64,000 nt of DNA from Lunularia cruciata (taxonomy: Eukaryota > Streptophyta > Marchantiopsida > Lunulariales > Lunulariaceae). Under the pieces are notes generated by a model. That model ran no database searches and was not told where the DNA came from. It worked only from the letters and a program-made list of their open reading frames with translations. Positions within the stretch are counted from its first letter, which is position 1. Every line of letters begins with the position of its first letter. Both the position numbers and the translations under genes were made by a program. Positions 11,441 through 22,550 of the stretch are shown here, one piece after another. Where the stretch lies: the NCBI GenBank assembly GCA_948567375.1, contig OX419758.1, positions 33,547,001-33,611,000 of the forward strand, written 5' to 3'.

Positions 11441-11779
11441 GACCGGAGCACATTGGCATGGTGAGATAGATCAAGAGATGGTGCCAGGTTGGCATGCATC
11501 TACCTTTCTGTACATATTTTTTGGGGCTTTAGTGGTACCTCTCTTAGTGCATATAGGAGGAGTTATTGAGGTCTAGATTTAGAGAGTGGAGGTAATGGTA
11601 CAATTCAGCAAGGCATTCATGATGATGTCTTAGTGGTGGACTATCTTTGCACCATTGTTGTGGTCGCACGGTTAGGGCCAAGGAGAGAGACCATGTTCTT
11701 CAGCAAACCAGATGGTTCAGATTGGAGAGCACACACCCTCTTTGGGTATGGGAGAGGATGGTAGAGTGAGAGTAGTACC

Positions 11780-12620
11780 ACTTCCATCTCAGAGACTACA
11801 ATTGGTACATCATGCTCATGAGGAGCTAGGACATTTTGGAGTAAAGCGTACATATAGCTTATTCTAGAGTCATTATTGGTGGCGCGGTATGTAGATTGAT
11901 GTACAGTAGTTTGTTGCAAGATGTGTGGTTTGTGATCAAGTTAGAGCATCATTCAATGCTCTTATGCCATAGTTATACCCTTTACTTATCATGGGATTGA
12001 GTTACCATTGGAGTTGGACTTTGTTGGACCTTTACCGTTGATTGTGAGACATCAACGGTATGTTTTGGTGATGGTGGAGCACTTCTCCAAGTGGATTGAG
12101 TTGGTAGCATTTCATGACAAGTCTAGTGAAGGGATGACTTATTTGTTCCTAGATCGGGTTCTTAGTTATTTTGGTGCACCAGTTGAGGTTTTGATTGATT
12201 AAGGTACAAATTTCTTGGGGAAGTTTTAGGTCTTGTGTGACAAGGGTTTGATCGATCATTGTACTACCTCTCAAGATCACCATAAGGAAAATGGCATAGT
12301 AGAGAGATGGTTTAGATGGTGAAGAGAGGATCGCAAAAGTATGGTTTGTAGAGAGGCCACTTGGGAGATTGGGATCTCTAATTACCTTGGTTGGCCATGG
12401 GCTATTGGTTCAGCTGGCAAGCCTCTTTGACATCCTTCTCTCCTTACTTCCTACTCTATGGACGAGATCTAGATTTACTTGCATGCAGCCATTTGTCAAG
12501 ATGCTACTATAGTCTTGGATTTGGATGATATAGATATATGGGTGAGCACATGTTCTCAACGGGTAGAGATCTTCAGAGAGTGATGCCAATGGCCTTTGAG
12601 AACTTGGCGATTGCTCAACA
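11780..12620 (+). pseudogene. Integrase (outer gypsy element)
   Basis: The zinc-binding HHCC motif is visible at about 11805-11945 (VHHAHEELGHFGVKRTY, then CVVCDQ). The catalytic core starts at 12008 with LDFVGPLP and VEHFSKWIELVAFHDK and continues to FGAPVEVLID, where the second core Asp should be, by 12202. Further core sequence with stops extends to about 12600. The C-terminal domain is weak. Confidence 0.8.
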
Positions 12621-12650
12621 TAAGGATACCTTACATTATGCTATTATTTA

Positions 12651-13947
12651 AGGAGAATGTTATAGACCCTTGATCTGTTGATTCCATCTAGGTGAGTATG
12701 TATATCTATAGTAGATAGCCCCAACAATACTTGATGTTTTGACAAGCCGCACTATCTTGAGAGTGCACAAGTGCAAAGTCCTTGTGTTGGAAGGACGTGA
12801 TGGTGTTGTTTGGAGAGATCATGTGTGAAATTGTGCACCATGCCATCTCCCAAACATTGATGGTACTATGGACCCAAGCTTGGCACTTGTTACGAGCAAG
12901 CTTGAGGTGTATGTTATGTGGCTCATCTGGTGGAGTTGCTACTATGTTAGTGTGTGATAGCTATTTGAGAGGATGGCATATGGCATGTATGACTCCTCTC
13001 CTCATAGTGATTCCTCAATGATAGTGGTTATGTCCTAGACGTACTTGACCTATAGCTAGTTCATCCTTTATATGGTATAGATTATAGATAATTGACTAAC
13101 GATGTGGCTTGATAGCACCCTGCATCTTGATCTTTGCCCATCATAGTGTATACCATACACTTGGAGTAGATGGCTATCTGGAGTTAAAGGGACCTAACCA
13201 CCAGCTAGGGAGGTGTAATCCTCCGAGGACAAGAGAAGAGAGAAAACACAGATTGCACACTCCAACATTTGATGCCCCAAGGGAGCACCTTCTCTTTATT
13301 ATATAGACAAAGAGGATCTCTTCCAAGGAAGCTCCACCATAGGATTAGGGACATAGATAGGTGACATGTCAGCAAGCTCCACCCTTGGATTACTTACTTG
13401 GATGGGTGACCTGTCTGGTCTAGGTCCTAGCTGGTTGGTCAAACAAGCTTTGATCGAAGGGAATCTTTTAGGGAATCTTCCTGTAGGAATCTCAGAATCA
13501 CGTAAGGTACCGTTGGAAAGCTCTCGACGAGACAAAGTAGGGGGGAGGGAAGGCCAACCTTTCCTCCATTGGGGGGGAATCTGCACATTTTTTAGGCCTA
13601 ATTCATCCGTTTAGGCCTCCAAAATTGCCTTCAAAGATTTCAGGCATATTTCGGTTCCTACTCTATTAGTAGAAGTCCCCTTTTGGTGATACCTCTTTCT
13701 GATCTGCTTAGTCCATCATGTGTAACATCCTTCTAGATGTTACCAAACCAATTCTCACCTTTAAATCATATGTTTAGCTATTGGTTCTAAGGTTCTCAAG
13801 TCTATTTCGGTTTCTGCCCTATTAGTAGAAGTACTCTTTTGGTGATACTTCTATCTGATCTATTTTGACCATCATGTATAACGTCATTCTAGAAGTTACC
13901 AAACCGAATTTCACATCTAGATCATATGGCTAACCCTTGGTATTACA
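12651..13947 (+). repeat. Purine tract and probable 3' LTR of the outer gypsy element
   Basis: A purine tract AAGGAGAA (about 12650-12657) is followed at once by TGTTATAGACCC, a typical LTR start, just after integrase. The body holds a TATA-like TTATTATATAG near 13297-13307. The 3' end is not certain; I place it tentatively at TATTACA near 13947. The matching 5' LTR is outside the window, so this cannot be tested here. Confidence 0.5.
13650..13945 (+). repeat. Two tandem copies of a ~150-bp unit
   Basis: Unit 1 (about 13650-13793) and unit 2 (about 13801-13945) share long blocks such as TTTTGGTGATAC and CATCATGT. They lie at the end of the putative 3' LTR. Confidence 0.75.
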
Positions 13948-13951
13948 GGAG

Positions 13952-14630
13952 GCAATTGTGGCACTTTAGAGTCTATGTATGACTTATGTGTGGGTTATGT
14001 GTCTATAGTGTATGATATTGACAATGATGTATGTTGTGTAATGATGTATATATGCACAATAGCTGTCATATCATTTGCAGTGTCACATCTAGATTTCTCA
14101 AACACTAGAGTTGTAATGATAGTAATTAGAGGTATTTTAGCAATCACTCATAGACTACTTTCCAACCGTTAGATTTCATGTTCGGGGTACTGACTTCATG
14201 GTAGAACCCACTGTCACTTTGCACCATTCGCACCATTGGGTGTGCAGTCAACAAGATCCTTAGGGTTTTAGACCTAGCTCAAGTCCAAGGGTATAGTTTT
14301 GAAGTGCAACTCTAGAGAGCTCACTTCTTTGATGTTGAGCATTCAATTTCTTGGCTATATTGGACAGAGGCCGGTGAGCATCACCTGGGTTCTCTTGGCT
14401 AGAGTGGGTGTGGCTTGATTGTAATCAGTGTCCAGTTGTTGGCAGTTTATAGAGTGACAAATCAAGTATTGATCTAAGTTGAGTTGATTCGAGTGGTGTA
14501 GACAAATTGATTATTGTGGCACTTTAGAGTTTATGTATGACTTATGTGTGAGTTATGTGTCTATATTGTATGATGTTGACAACAATGTATGTTGTGTAGC
14601 GATGTATATTGTGTAGTGATGTATATATGT
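13952..14630 (+). repeat. Direct repeat pair with ~450 bp between
   Basis: A ~110-bp block at 13955-14060 recurs at 14514-14630 (shared GTGGCACTTTAGAG, GACTTATGTGTG and GTATGTTGTGTA). The spacing suggests a decayed element with terminal direct repeats or a segmental duplication; no coding sequence is seen inside. Confidence 0.65.
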
Positions 14631-14760
14631 AGATATCTTAGGTGCAATAGGGCAGATTTCTCATATAGACTCTATTGGGGCATTTTACCTTTTTCATCTC
14701 TCCCTTGTAGGGTTTGATGAAGTCTTCCCATCCCTTTTTTTTCTACGTGATCGCCCTTGG
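14631..14760 (+). mobile_element. 5'-truncated 3' end of the R2-like retroelement
   Basis: This ~130-bp block is the inverted counterpart of 17812-17945. It encodes the same C-terminal residues (DILGAIGQISH, DSIGA) and continues with related 3' non-coding sequence up to a CGATCGCC-like end. Homology begins abruptly at GATATC, as in 5'-truncated non-LTR insertions. The stop codon present at 17893 is missing here. Confidence 0.7.
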
Positions 14761-17700
14761 TGTATTTAAATCTAGTTAAGTATCATGCATGTACTAACAA
14801 CTTGAGTAATTCAAACTCTTTGAGCTTGACAAGGAGTCAGTCATGAGGTTTAATTTTCACTAGTACTTGCTCAACTCTTGTAAGGTTAATGGTTCATAAA
14901 TTCAACAGATTGATAGGTGGTTTACATACTTCCACTCTATTGTCGTCTCATTTCTAGACTTCATTTTCCAGTACTTGCTCAACTCTTGTAAGGTTAATGT
15001 TTCATAAATTTCAATAGGTTGATAGGTGGTTTACGTACGTCCACTCTATTGTCATCTCGATTCTAGACTTCATCTTCTATTGTGACATAGCTTCTCCTTG
15101 AGATTTATGTTAATTTGCAAGATCTTAAAATGATCCATTTCAAAAACTATTGAAATATGTTGAGGAATTTTGTTGAGGAAACTTTTGGTGTTTATATATT
15201 TTGTATGTAATAAATGCAGCAGCAAGAACTCCATAACATTTATTGAATAGTAAATGGAAGCATGCTTGTTGAAGACTGACGTATTTCAAATAAGACACTA
15301 TTTTGCTCTAGATATATTTCAAGGTGGATTGGAACATAAGATACTAGTGATTATCTTTGTGTATTGGTGTAAAGATAAGGAGTTTATTGTACTTTCATGA
15401 AGGTAAGTCCATAATTTCTATATTTATTATATTGGATATTAATGCATCTTTATTTATACATGATAAAAGATCATCCACCAATAACTTGCAATGTGGTATG
15501 ATCCAAAAATTTATTGCAAAACTTTTAAATATGACTAAATAGAATTTATCTCAAGTCGTCATACTTCCTTACGTTATTTAGGTTTTTGTATGAACTATAG
15601 TAGACATAATAAAATCATGAAATAGAATCAAATCACTAAATTATATCCAAGTAAAACATGAAATTTATTTAATATGCATTATAAGCATAGTAATAAGTTT
15701 TTATAACATTTATATTTATTTGAAAACATATATTTTTTCTCTTTCAAAAAATTCAAGTTTGATATAAGATGTATTCTAAATTGTAGAAAAATATGATATA
15801 AATCTTAGAGAAAAAGATATGAAAAATAATGATTGATAATATCAACATGGGTTTAGGAATGCATTAAGTACAACTCATAAGGTCTAAGTTTTTGAGTGCA
15901 AATCCATATACAAAATCCTTACTAAGTGGCTTTATCATATAAGATTATATCATTATTCATAATTGACATCCGTGCAAATATTTCATAGTTTGTTGTCTCA
16001 CTTAAGAGTATTTAAATAAGCACATAATAATTTATAGTTGATATTCATACACTTATTCTACAGTCAATGGTTTTACTCAAAAATATTTGTATGAATATAT
16101 CATTTTGATCATCAAGGATACTATAATTTAATCTAAAATAATTGCCATAGCTTCAACTAACCTGGTTAAGGATGCTTTAACCTCAACTAGCCTTGCTGCC
16201 ATATAGTTGGATACCCATATCATTAATAATAGCTCTATTGGATATGATTTCATTTTTTATGAATGATTTCATTTTAATTTCATTCTAGCTTTGTAAAGCC
16301 TCAAATATAAAGTGTACCTTATTAAACATTACTACAAATATACTAGCCTCAACCACAATTACTAAGGCTATATATACAAATTAATTAGTACACTAACCCC
16401 AATTCAAGATAATTTTTTCATTCAAAATATATAGTATTTGTTATTTGTTATTGACTATCTCTTACTAATTAGGAGATGCCCTAAATATAATAATGAATAG
16501 GTTTTAAGAAGACCTTTATTTGCAAGTTGATAGAGTTGTCCTAAAATCTTCTTTGAATTGCATTTTTTGCATAAAATATATGGGAATTAAATTACTTGAT
16601 ATATTCCAGTTAAAAAGTATTGGAAATTTACATCATATTCATTTTAGGTTAAATAAAGGTGAAAGATATGGACTATGAGTCAAGGCTATGTATACCTTGG
16701 AGTTCACTGCATAAAACTAAGTTGTACTAGCTATATTTACATATTTACATGTTCAATATATTTATTAAGTATACCTTCCTTTCGTTTAAGTATAACGATT
16801 GATTGATGTTGCTCTAAATTTAAGCAATATTGTGAAATCCACTTTAGAAACTATTTTGTAGGATGATATGTTATTTTTACTTTAAATGTATACATATCAA
16901 ATCAAATAGAAAGAGTCAAAAATCAAATACAAGAATTAAAGACAAAGTATAGTAAAAATGCCGAATATGTCCATTGATAGTGTTGAAGTAAAATATGTCC
17001 TATAATAAGCAGATAAATGTAATTGTATTAAAATTTATTAAATAAAATTTTTAACATAATACGTTACGTAGATTAAATAAACTTATAGATGGAAAATTTA
17101 TACAAGACTATAAACGTAATAGTAAGCAACCAAATATATGGAATAGATTTATATGTTAAATTGCTTTGACTAATTCAAGAGATATTCAAAATTGGTTCTT
17201 CGGGTTTGTTTAATAACACGAGTATAGATTGTTTTGTATTGCTCGTAAGTAGATTAACTTCTTATGAAACCGTCTACTTCCACGTATAGATTATCTGTAT
17301 TACCCTCGAGATCATTTGCATTAGTTTTACTATTTTGAACGACATTCACTTCACAGCCATGGTTATTCATTATCTTAAGGGGAGTAGAATTTGAAGGAGA
17401 ATTAAGATATTATATCTCATTCTTTTTATTCATCTATCTACAAAAGTCAATCCTCATCGAATTTTGTAAATTATCTTGCTTGTTTAAATCTTCATATTAT
17501 TTTTCTTCTTTTAAGTCTATCCTAATAACCCTTTAATGATTCAAACTTTTTTATTATATTCAATACTTATTTAATTTGAGTGAATTTTTTTTTCAAACTT
17601 GCCCCAAGATACCAACATAGACCTGCCATAACATACCCTCATAGAGAAAGGAAACTTTCCGATGATATTAAAAATGATATATAAGAAATTGCAATTTGAG

Positions 17701-17811
17701 TGATAGTTTAAAGGATGGAATTATTTAAGAAGGTGTAATTTTCATTCAAAATTAAATTTCTTATAAATTTGAGGCAACAATTATAACTAAAGTGTAATGT
17801 CAAAGGAGAGA
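14761..17811. other. AT-rich stretch without recognised genes
   Basis: About 3 kb of strongly AT-rich sequence. The only structure I can support is a ~110-bp tandem duplication at about 14862-15085 (shared ACTTGCTCAACTCTTGTAAGG). No long ORF, RNA gene or element end is recognised. Confidence 0.6.
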
Positions 17812-17892
17812 AAGGCGACCGTATAGGAAAAATGAAGGATGAGAAGACCCCATCAAGCCGTACAAGGGAGAGACAAAAAAGGTAACATGGGG

Positions 17893-20320
17893 TTAGGCCC
17901 CAATAGAGTCTGTATGAGAAATCTGCCCTACCGCACCTAAGATATCCGAGCTATGCAAGTCGTACGGTCTACACACAACTGGAGCATCCAAAGAAACATC
18001 ACCTAATGTGATTGCTCTCCTATGGATTGCACCAGCCACTGCCCTCTGTAGAGCAATGGACACACGCTGTCTAAAGTAAGCTACAAAGTATGAGAGTGAG
18101 AGTGGACGCCTAACATGATAAGCTCTCATGCACTCCCTGACAAATGTGTCAAATGCCGTGTCCATCGCTCCATATAACTCCAAGGCTAGAGGAACAAAGA
18201 GGTGACCTTGCTGCATGCCCCTATACTTGGAGACCTTGCGACCTGCTGCTGCACTCGCCGCCCATCCAGGGGGATGGGTAATCACTCCCTCCAAAACTAT
18301 ATCCCGCGTAGGGTCCGTGACCACAACATCCGCTACTGTCACCTGATCATCTCGGACCAAGTATAAGTCTGCCCTGACACGTGTCGTCTACAACGCATAT
18401 GAACGCTCCTTCCAAGCTAAGTATCCACTCTCTCGTGCCATAGCAAACACTATGTCTCTAATGGCATCATGTATAGCTATCCTCTGTCCTCCAAAAGGAC
18501 ACCGTGTCATGTGGACCGCCGCTGCATCTAGTGTAGAACCACACTCACAAGTGAGTAGTGAAGATGCAGATGGGTGGACCAAACCTAGGCGAAACTTCAT
18601 CGCTGTAGAGAAAGTAGCCAATGCAAGTCGGAAAGCCCTAATGCATGGTTGAGCTAGGATCCACGAGCCTGCACCCTTGCCGGAGCAAGAGCGTAGACGT
18701 GCTCTAGTAGCTTGAGGAATGGCTGAGTCAACTAAGAGAGAATGTAGCGTATGCTCACATTGTTGCTCCATCAAGGAAGACTATAGACCTCTAGTCCAAT
18801 CTGACGATAGTGAAGCAAACAATGGAAAACCCTCTCGTGCTCGTGGAGATAGACTATCTCTCGTCTGCCGCAATAACACCTGGAGAGAAAAGGGTCCTCC
18901 TTCCACCTCTGTCACATAAGTCTCCAAAACCGGCCTGTCAGCAACCACAAAATGAGAGGTAAGTAGGGGTGCCGAGAGAGCCCAACTACCCAAAAACGCT
19001 ATTGGTGCCATCTCCTCCATAGAAAGCAAGCCAACCCCACCACATGAGATCGGTAGAGCCGTCTGTCTACGTGCCAAATCCCCTGTCACACACTCAAAAG
19101 TCCATGGTCCAATAATATCACCAAAGACTCCCATAATCCTCCTATCAAATGCTCTCAAATGTGATAGGAAGGACGGTGAGGGGGGAACTGTACGGATGAG
19201 GTTGGATGGTCGACAAGCAATACTGGAAGAGAGTATACCAAATGCCACATGTGGATCTCCTAGTAATGGAAGGTCATCTACATGGAGAACATCCTCTGCA
19301 AGGGCAGCATCCAAGAAGCGTGTGACAAAATCCTCCGATCCTACTGGCACTCCAAGAACACAAAGTCCATCTGTGGATGTGATACACCCCTCTAGAAGCT
19401 CAAGGTGGGGAGGGATACCTAAAGGGGACCATGCCCTACACTTTGACACCTTGACTCTCAAGCTTACTAGATGTAGCTCGGTAGTCAAGTAGTCAAAGGC
19501 CTGCCTAATCTGATCTACAAGGCCTATGATGTGTGTATCATCTGCCAAGGAGGGAAATACACAACCTGGCATAGCCAAAGTAGTAGATAGGAGAGCTCTA
19601 AAGTGAGCCATGGAAAATAAGGGCCCCCCCAAAGGATCTCCCTGTCGTGTACCAACAGTTGACTCCAAGACGGTGACTCCCTCCTGTGAACCACCATGCT
19701 GGTAGTAAAGGGAAGCAAGAGAGCCATAAAAAGACCGCACAAAAGGAACGAGACTTGCCAAGGATCCACCAGCCTCCCTAAGCTCTCTAAAGATGGATGC
19801 ACGTGAGACGCTATTAAAAGCGTTCTCAACATCCACCTGTAGGATGACCCACTCCGGATGGATATCTAGGAGTGCTCTAATGCTTAGAGATATAACCTCA
19901 TATCCTCCAAGTGTAGCTACTCCAAACTGATGTGGACTAAGGTGCTGTCAAAAGTAAGAACAATGTTGAAGGACAATGGTACGACTGACCAAACGCAAAA
20001 AGATCTCTCCAATATGCCTAATGCCTCCCGTGTCCTTCTCAATCGCGAGAAGTCAACTAGCACCTAAGACCCAACTAACAGACATAGGAATGTCTCCTCT
20101 TGCTACTGCTGCAGCCACCTAAAACAACTCAGTAAAACCACTAGAAGGATCATCTGCCTAGAAGCAATCTCTAAGGTGCTCATAAACCATCCTTGACAAG
20201 CCTCCTGAGGAAAGGCGAGGGGCAGTGCACAATGCTTGTGCAAATTGCGACCTATCAAGACATAAAGGCTGCTCAGGCTAATAATCTAAGACCTCTAGTG
20301 GTAGTCCCTCTACTGCTATA
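17893..20320 (-). pseudogene. Reverse transcriptase plus restriction-like endonuclease polyprotein
   Basis: The frame from 20320 to 19836 is broken, but 19836-17893 stays in one frame with only two in-frame TAG stops (18781-18783 and 18388-18390). RT motifs: DVENAFNSVSR (first catalytic Asp), GTRQGDPLGGPLFS, and the catalytic LADDTHIIG (YxDD-like). After the thumb comes CECGSTLDAAAVHMTRC, a C-x-C-x8-H-x4-C zinc motif, and GQRIAIHDAIRD. The C-terminal part shows a nuclease-like series: RADLYLV, ADVVVTDPT, GVITHPP, then a lysine helix with KVSKY, consistent with the PD-(D/E)XK endonuclease of RLE-type elements. It would nick target DNA and prime reverse transcription. Stop at 17893. Confidence 0.75.
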
Positions 20321-21080
20321 AGATGCAAGAGCGTAAGAAAGAGATGGTCTCATCAGTAGGACTTGCTATAGACAAAGGGTGTAGTGCTCGTGCTGCTCTA
20401 CTAAACTCTCCCGCCTGACCCAATATCCTACATCGTCGTAATCGAGTGGAATCTATGGTATCCTGTGGCGATGCTTGTCTCCTAAATCGTGTAGCCCTAA
20501 CAGACTCCTCCTGAAGTGCTGCCCAATCCTCCGCTCGGAATCGACAAAATCTAGCCGCCACCTCTCTATGCTCCGCTCGTCCCCCTCTAGCATAACAAAG
20601 ACACCATCGAGGGAGTAGGAGGAATAAGAACCACGCTAACTCGTCCAAGGGATCACGTACCAAACAATCCAATGGTAGGCAAAAAGCCTATCTAGCCTCA
20701 TCATGGAGTGTGCAGGGTAGCCTATGGAATAGACGTGGACATGGAAAACTAGTCTCAAATAACCCCAATATGCAACCCGCATGAGAAGCTAACCACTCCC
20801 ACGACTTGATCGGTATCCTTGGAACGATCAACGAAGGTATAGAAGAAGCGTGCATAATCCTGAGTGTCATTGCAGTTGATGTGGTTGCTCGTCTCACGTG
20901 AGCATCCCAAGTGGTCCAATCATAGTCCTTGTGCATCCTTCCCACATGGGTCTGTAACTCCTTGCGAGGTAAAGCATTGGTGACACACCGAGCATGGTGT
21001 ATCCCGACCCGCTCTAGGCGACCCCACATGGGAAGGTGTAGCCATGGCTAACACAAGAATAGTGATAGTAACACATGATA
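20316..21080 (-). pseudogene. N-terminal region of the R2-like ORF with C2H2 zinc finger
   Basis: Around 21020-20940 the minus strand encodes PCSVCHQCFTS in one frame and RKELQTHVGRMHKDY in the next, together forming a C-x2-C-x12-H-x4-H finger with a one-base shift between the halves. Such DNA-binding fingers precede RT in R2-type elements. Downstream frames 21029-20688 and 20672-20316 have no recognised domain but lie in the linker position before RT. Confidence 0.6.
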
Positions 21081-21100
21081 CTCCTCTCCATATCTCCCCA

Positions 21101-22550
21101 TATCTGCAAAACCACAACCCCTCACATCCCAATTCACGTAAGAAACAATCTCTCCAAACCCTAAAATCTATAAACTCTCATAACTTTCAATTTCCATCTC
21201 CAAAATTTTCAAATTAAATTCACATGGAACTTAATCATGAAAACCAAGAGATTAGAAATGAAAATTTCCAACCCATCTCTCTTAATGAATAATGATCACT
21301 CTCAACCCTAAAAAAGCTAAAAATCTTCGTAACTTTCTATTCCATTCTCCGTAGTCTTCAATCTAGGTACCAATGGAACCAAAATTGAAAAACGAAGAGA
21401 ATTTGCTATTCACTCAAATGCTACATGCTAGAGAACACTCAGAAATTATCAAAATTATCTCACGTCTCTCTCTCCCGCAGCTCCACAGCTCCCCCGCAGC
21501 TCCACAGCTCCCCCGCAGCTCCCCCGCAGCTCCTCCACCAATAGGCAACTAGAAAATCCGATGAATGCCAAGCAAAAGTATCTCTAACCTATAATTATTA
21601 TAGTCAATTCTACTAAGAGGTTATTTTTATTGAATGAAGGGTTATTTTGAATTAGAATAGAATCACAATGATAATGTTCTCCGAGATTTAGAGTCCAAAA
21701 TTAATATCTCAAAAAAACTCTTAATGTTTTAACACAGGAAATATTTTCAATTTTTTTTATAAAATTAGCATAATAGGCGTACTTTTGGAAGTATTTTTCA
21801 TTTTTTCTCATGTAAGGTTTGATTCATGAAAACAAAGATTACGTTTTAAAGACCATAAATAAGATAATAACAAACAAGACACACATATTTGAAGAGATTT
21901 TATACAATCAGAGAAATGATTGATCTCCGAAAGCATGGAGATCACACATGTGAACACCCTCAAATAACTATAACCTTTCTTTAATAAATTAAAACAAAAT
22001 AACCATGAGATTATCTTATCCCTGCTTTTCACCTTCGGACTAGTGAAAGGCTGAGTGAGTTTTCTCAAACCTGTGTAGAAGCACATGTAGATATGTTGTC
22101 ACTGGATAACTTGAGCTTTACCAAGATGGATGGTTTCGGGTGTTTGTCGGGAATCTTTCTGAAAGTCGACCTGGTATTTGACGGCAAACTGTACTCCTGT
22201 TCCCGGCATATACCTGCCGGTGCAGGTCCCGGGTTTAGCATTGTGCGGATTTGGAGTCAATTGTATTGAACAACAGGCTATATATAGTTTGTAATCATCC
22301 CCTGTTCTTGTCATCCTACCTGGTCCCTTACCGACGGCCGGGAACTCCAAACATAAAGTGCCGGTTATCCGCACTCACCGGAGCGTAGGCCTATGACGTG
22401 GAGCACTGTACTGTAGTCCATAACTCGCAGAAAACAGCTTCCTGTGGCAAGAAAGGTGCGAAGATCGATCGATCGAAGCGAAGAAAAAGAACAACAAAAG
22501 GAATTTGTTGTTACTGCTGCGAGGACTTGCATTAGATTTGCTCATGAGCA
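21101..22550. other. Intergenic sequence upstream of the WD40 gene
   Basis: No gene recognised. 21470-21537 is a GC-rich simple array of GCTCCACAGCTCCCCCGCA-like units, standing out from AT-rich surroundings. 22430-22550 precedes the first candidate ATG and may be promoter or 5' leader; I see no decisive TATA box. Confidence 0.4.

Larger units (their letters stand above)
1..13947 (+). mobile_element. Outer Ty3/gypsy element carrying a DNA methyltransferase (5' end outside window, interrupted by nested element)
   Basis: Plus-strand remnants read in order protease, cytosine-5 DNA methyltransferase, reverse transcriptase, RNase H, integrase zinc finger and integrase core, then a purine tract and a probable 3' LTR. 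The protease is split at 317/8084 by a minus-strand gypsy element (318-8083); the flanks 313-317 (TTTTG) and 8084-8088 (ATTTG) look like a target duplication with one change. Every domain carries several stops and frameshifts, so the copy is dead. The 5' LTR and Gag lie left of the window. The 3' boundary near 13947 is an estimate; the domain order and nesting are read directly. Confidence 0.82.
17812..21100 (-). mobile_element. R2-like non-LTR retroelement with restriction-like endonuclease
   Basis: Minus-strand element with an N-terminal C2H2 finger (near 21040-20940), RT, CCHC motif and a C-terminal PD-(D/E)XK-type endonuclease, the architecture of R2/NeSL/CRE-type elements rather than the L1 and RTE elements usual in plants. 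No LTRs flank it. The 3' end near 17812 is inferred from where similarity to 14631-14760 stops; the 5' end near 21.1 kb is uncertain. A few stops and frameshifts make this copy inactive. Confidence 0.75.

Noticed and set aside
14631-17945. Inverted repeats as terminal repeats of a 3.3-kb DNA transposon
   Set aside because: Both arms encode the same C-terminal residues of the R2-like ORF, so they are two 3' ends of a retroelement, not transposon termini; no transposase lies between.
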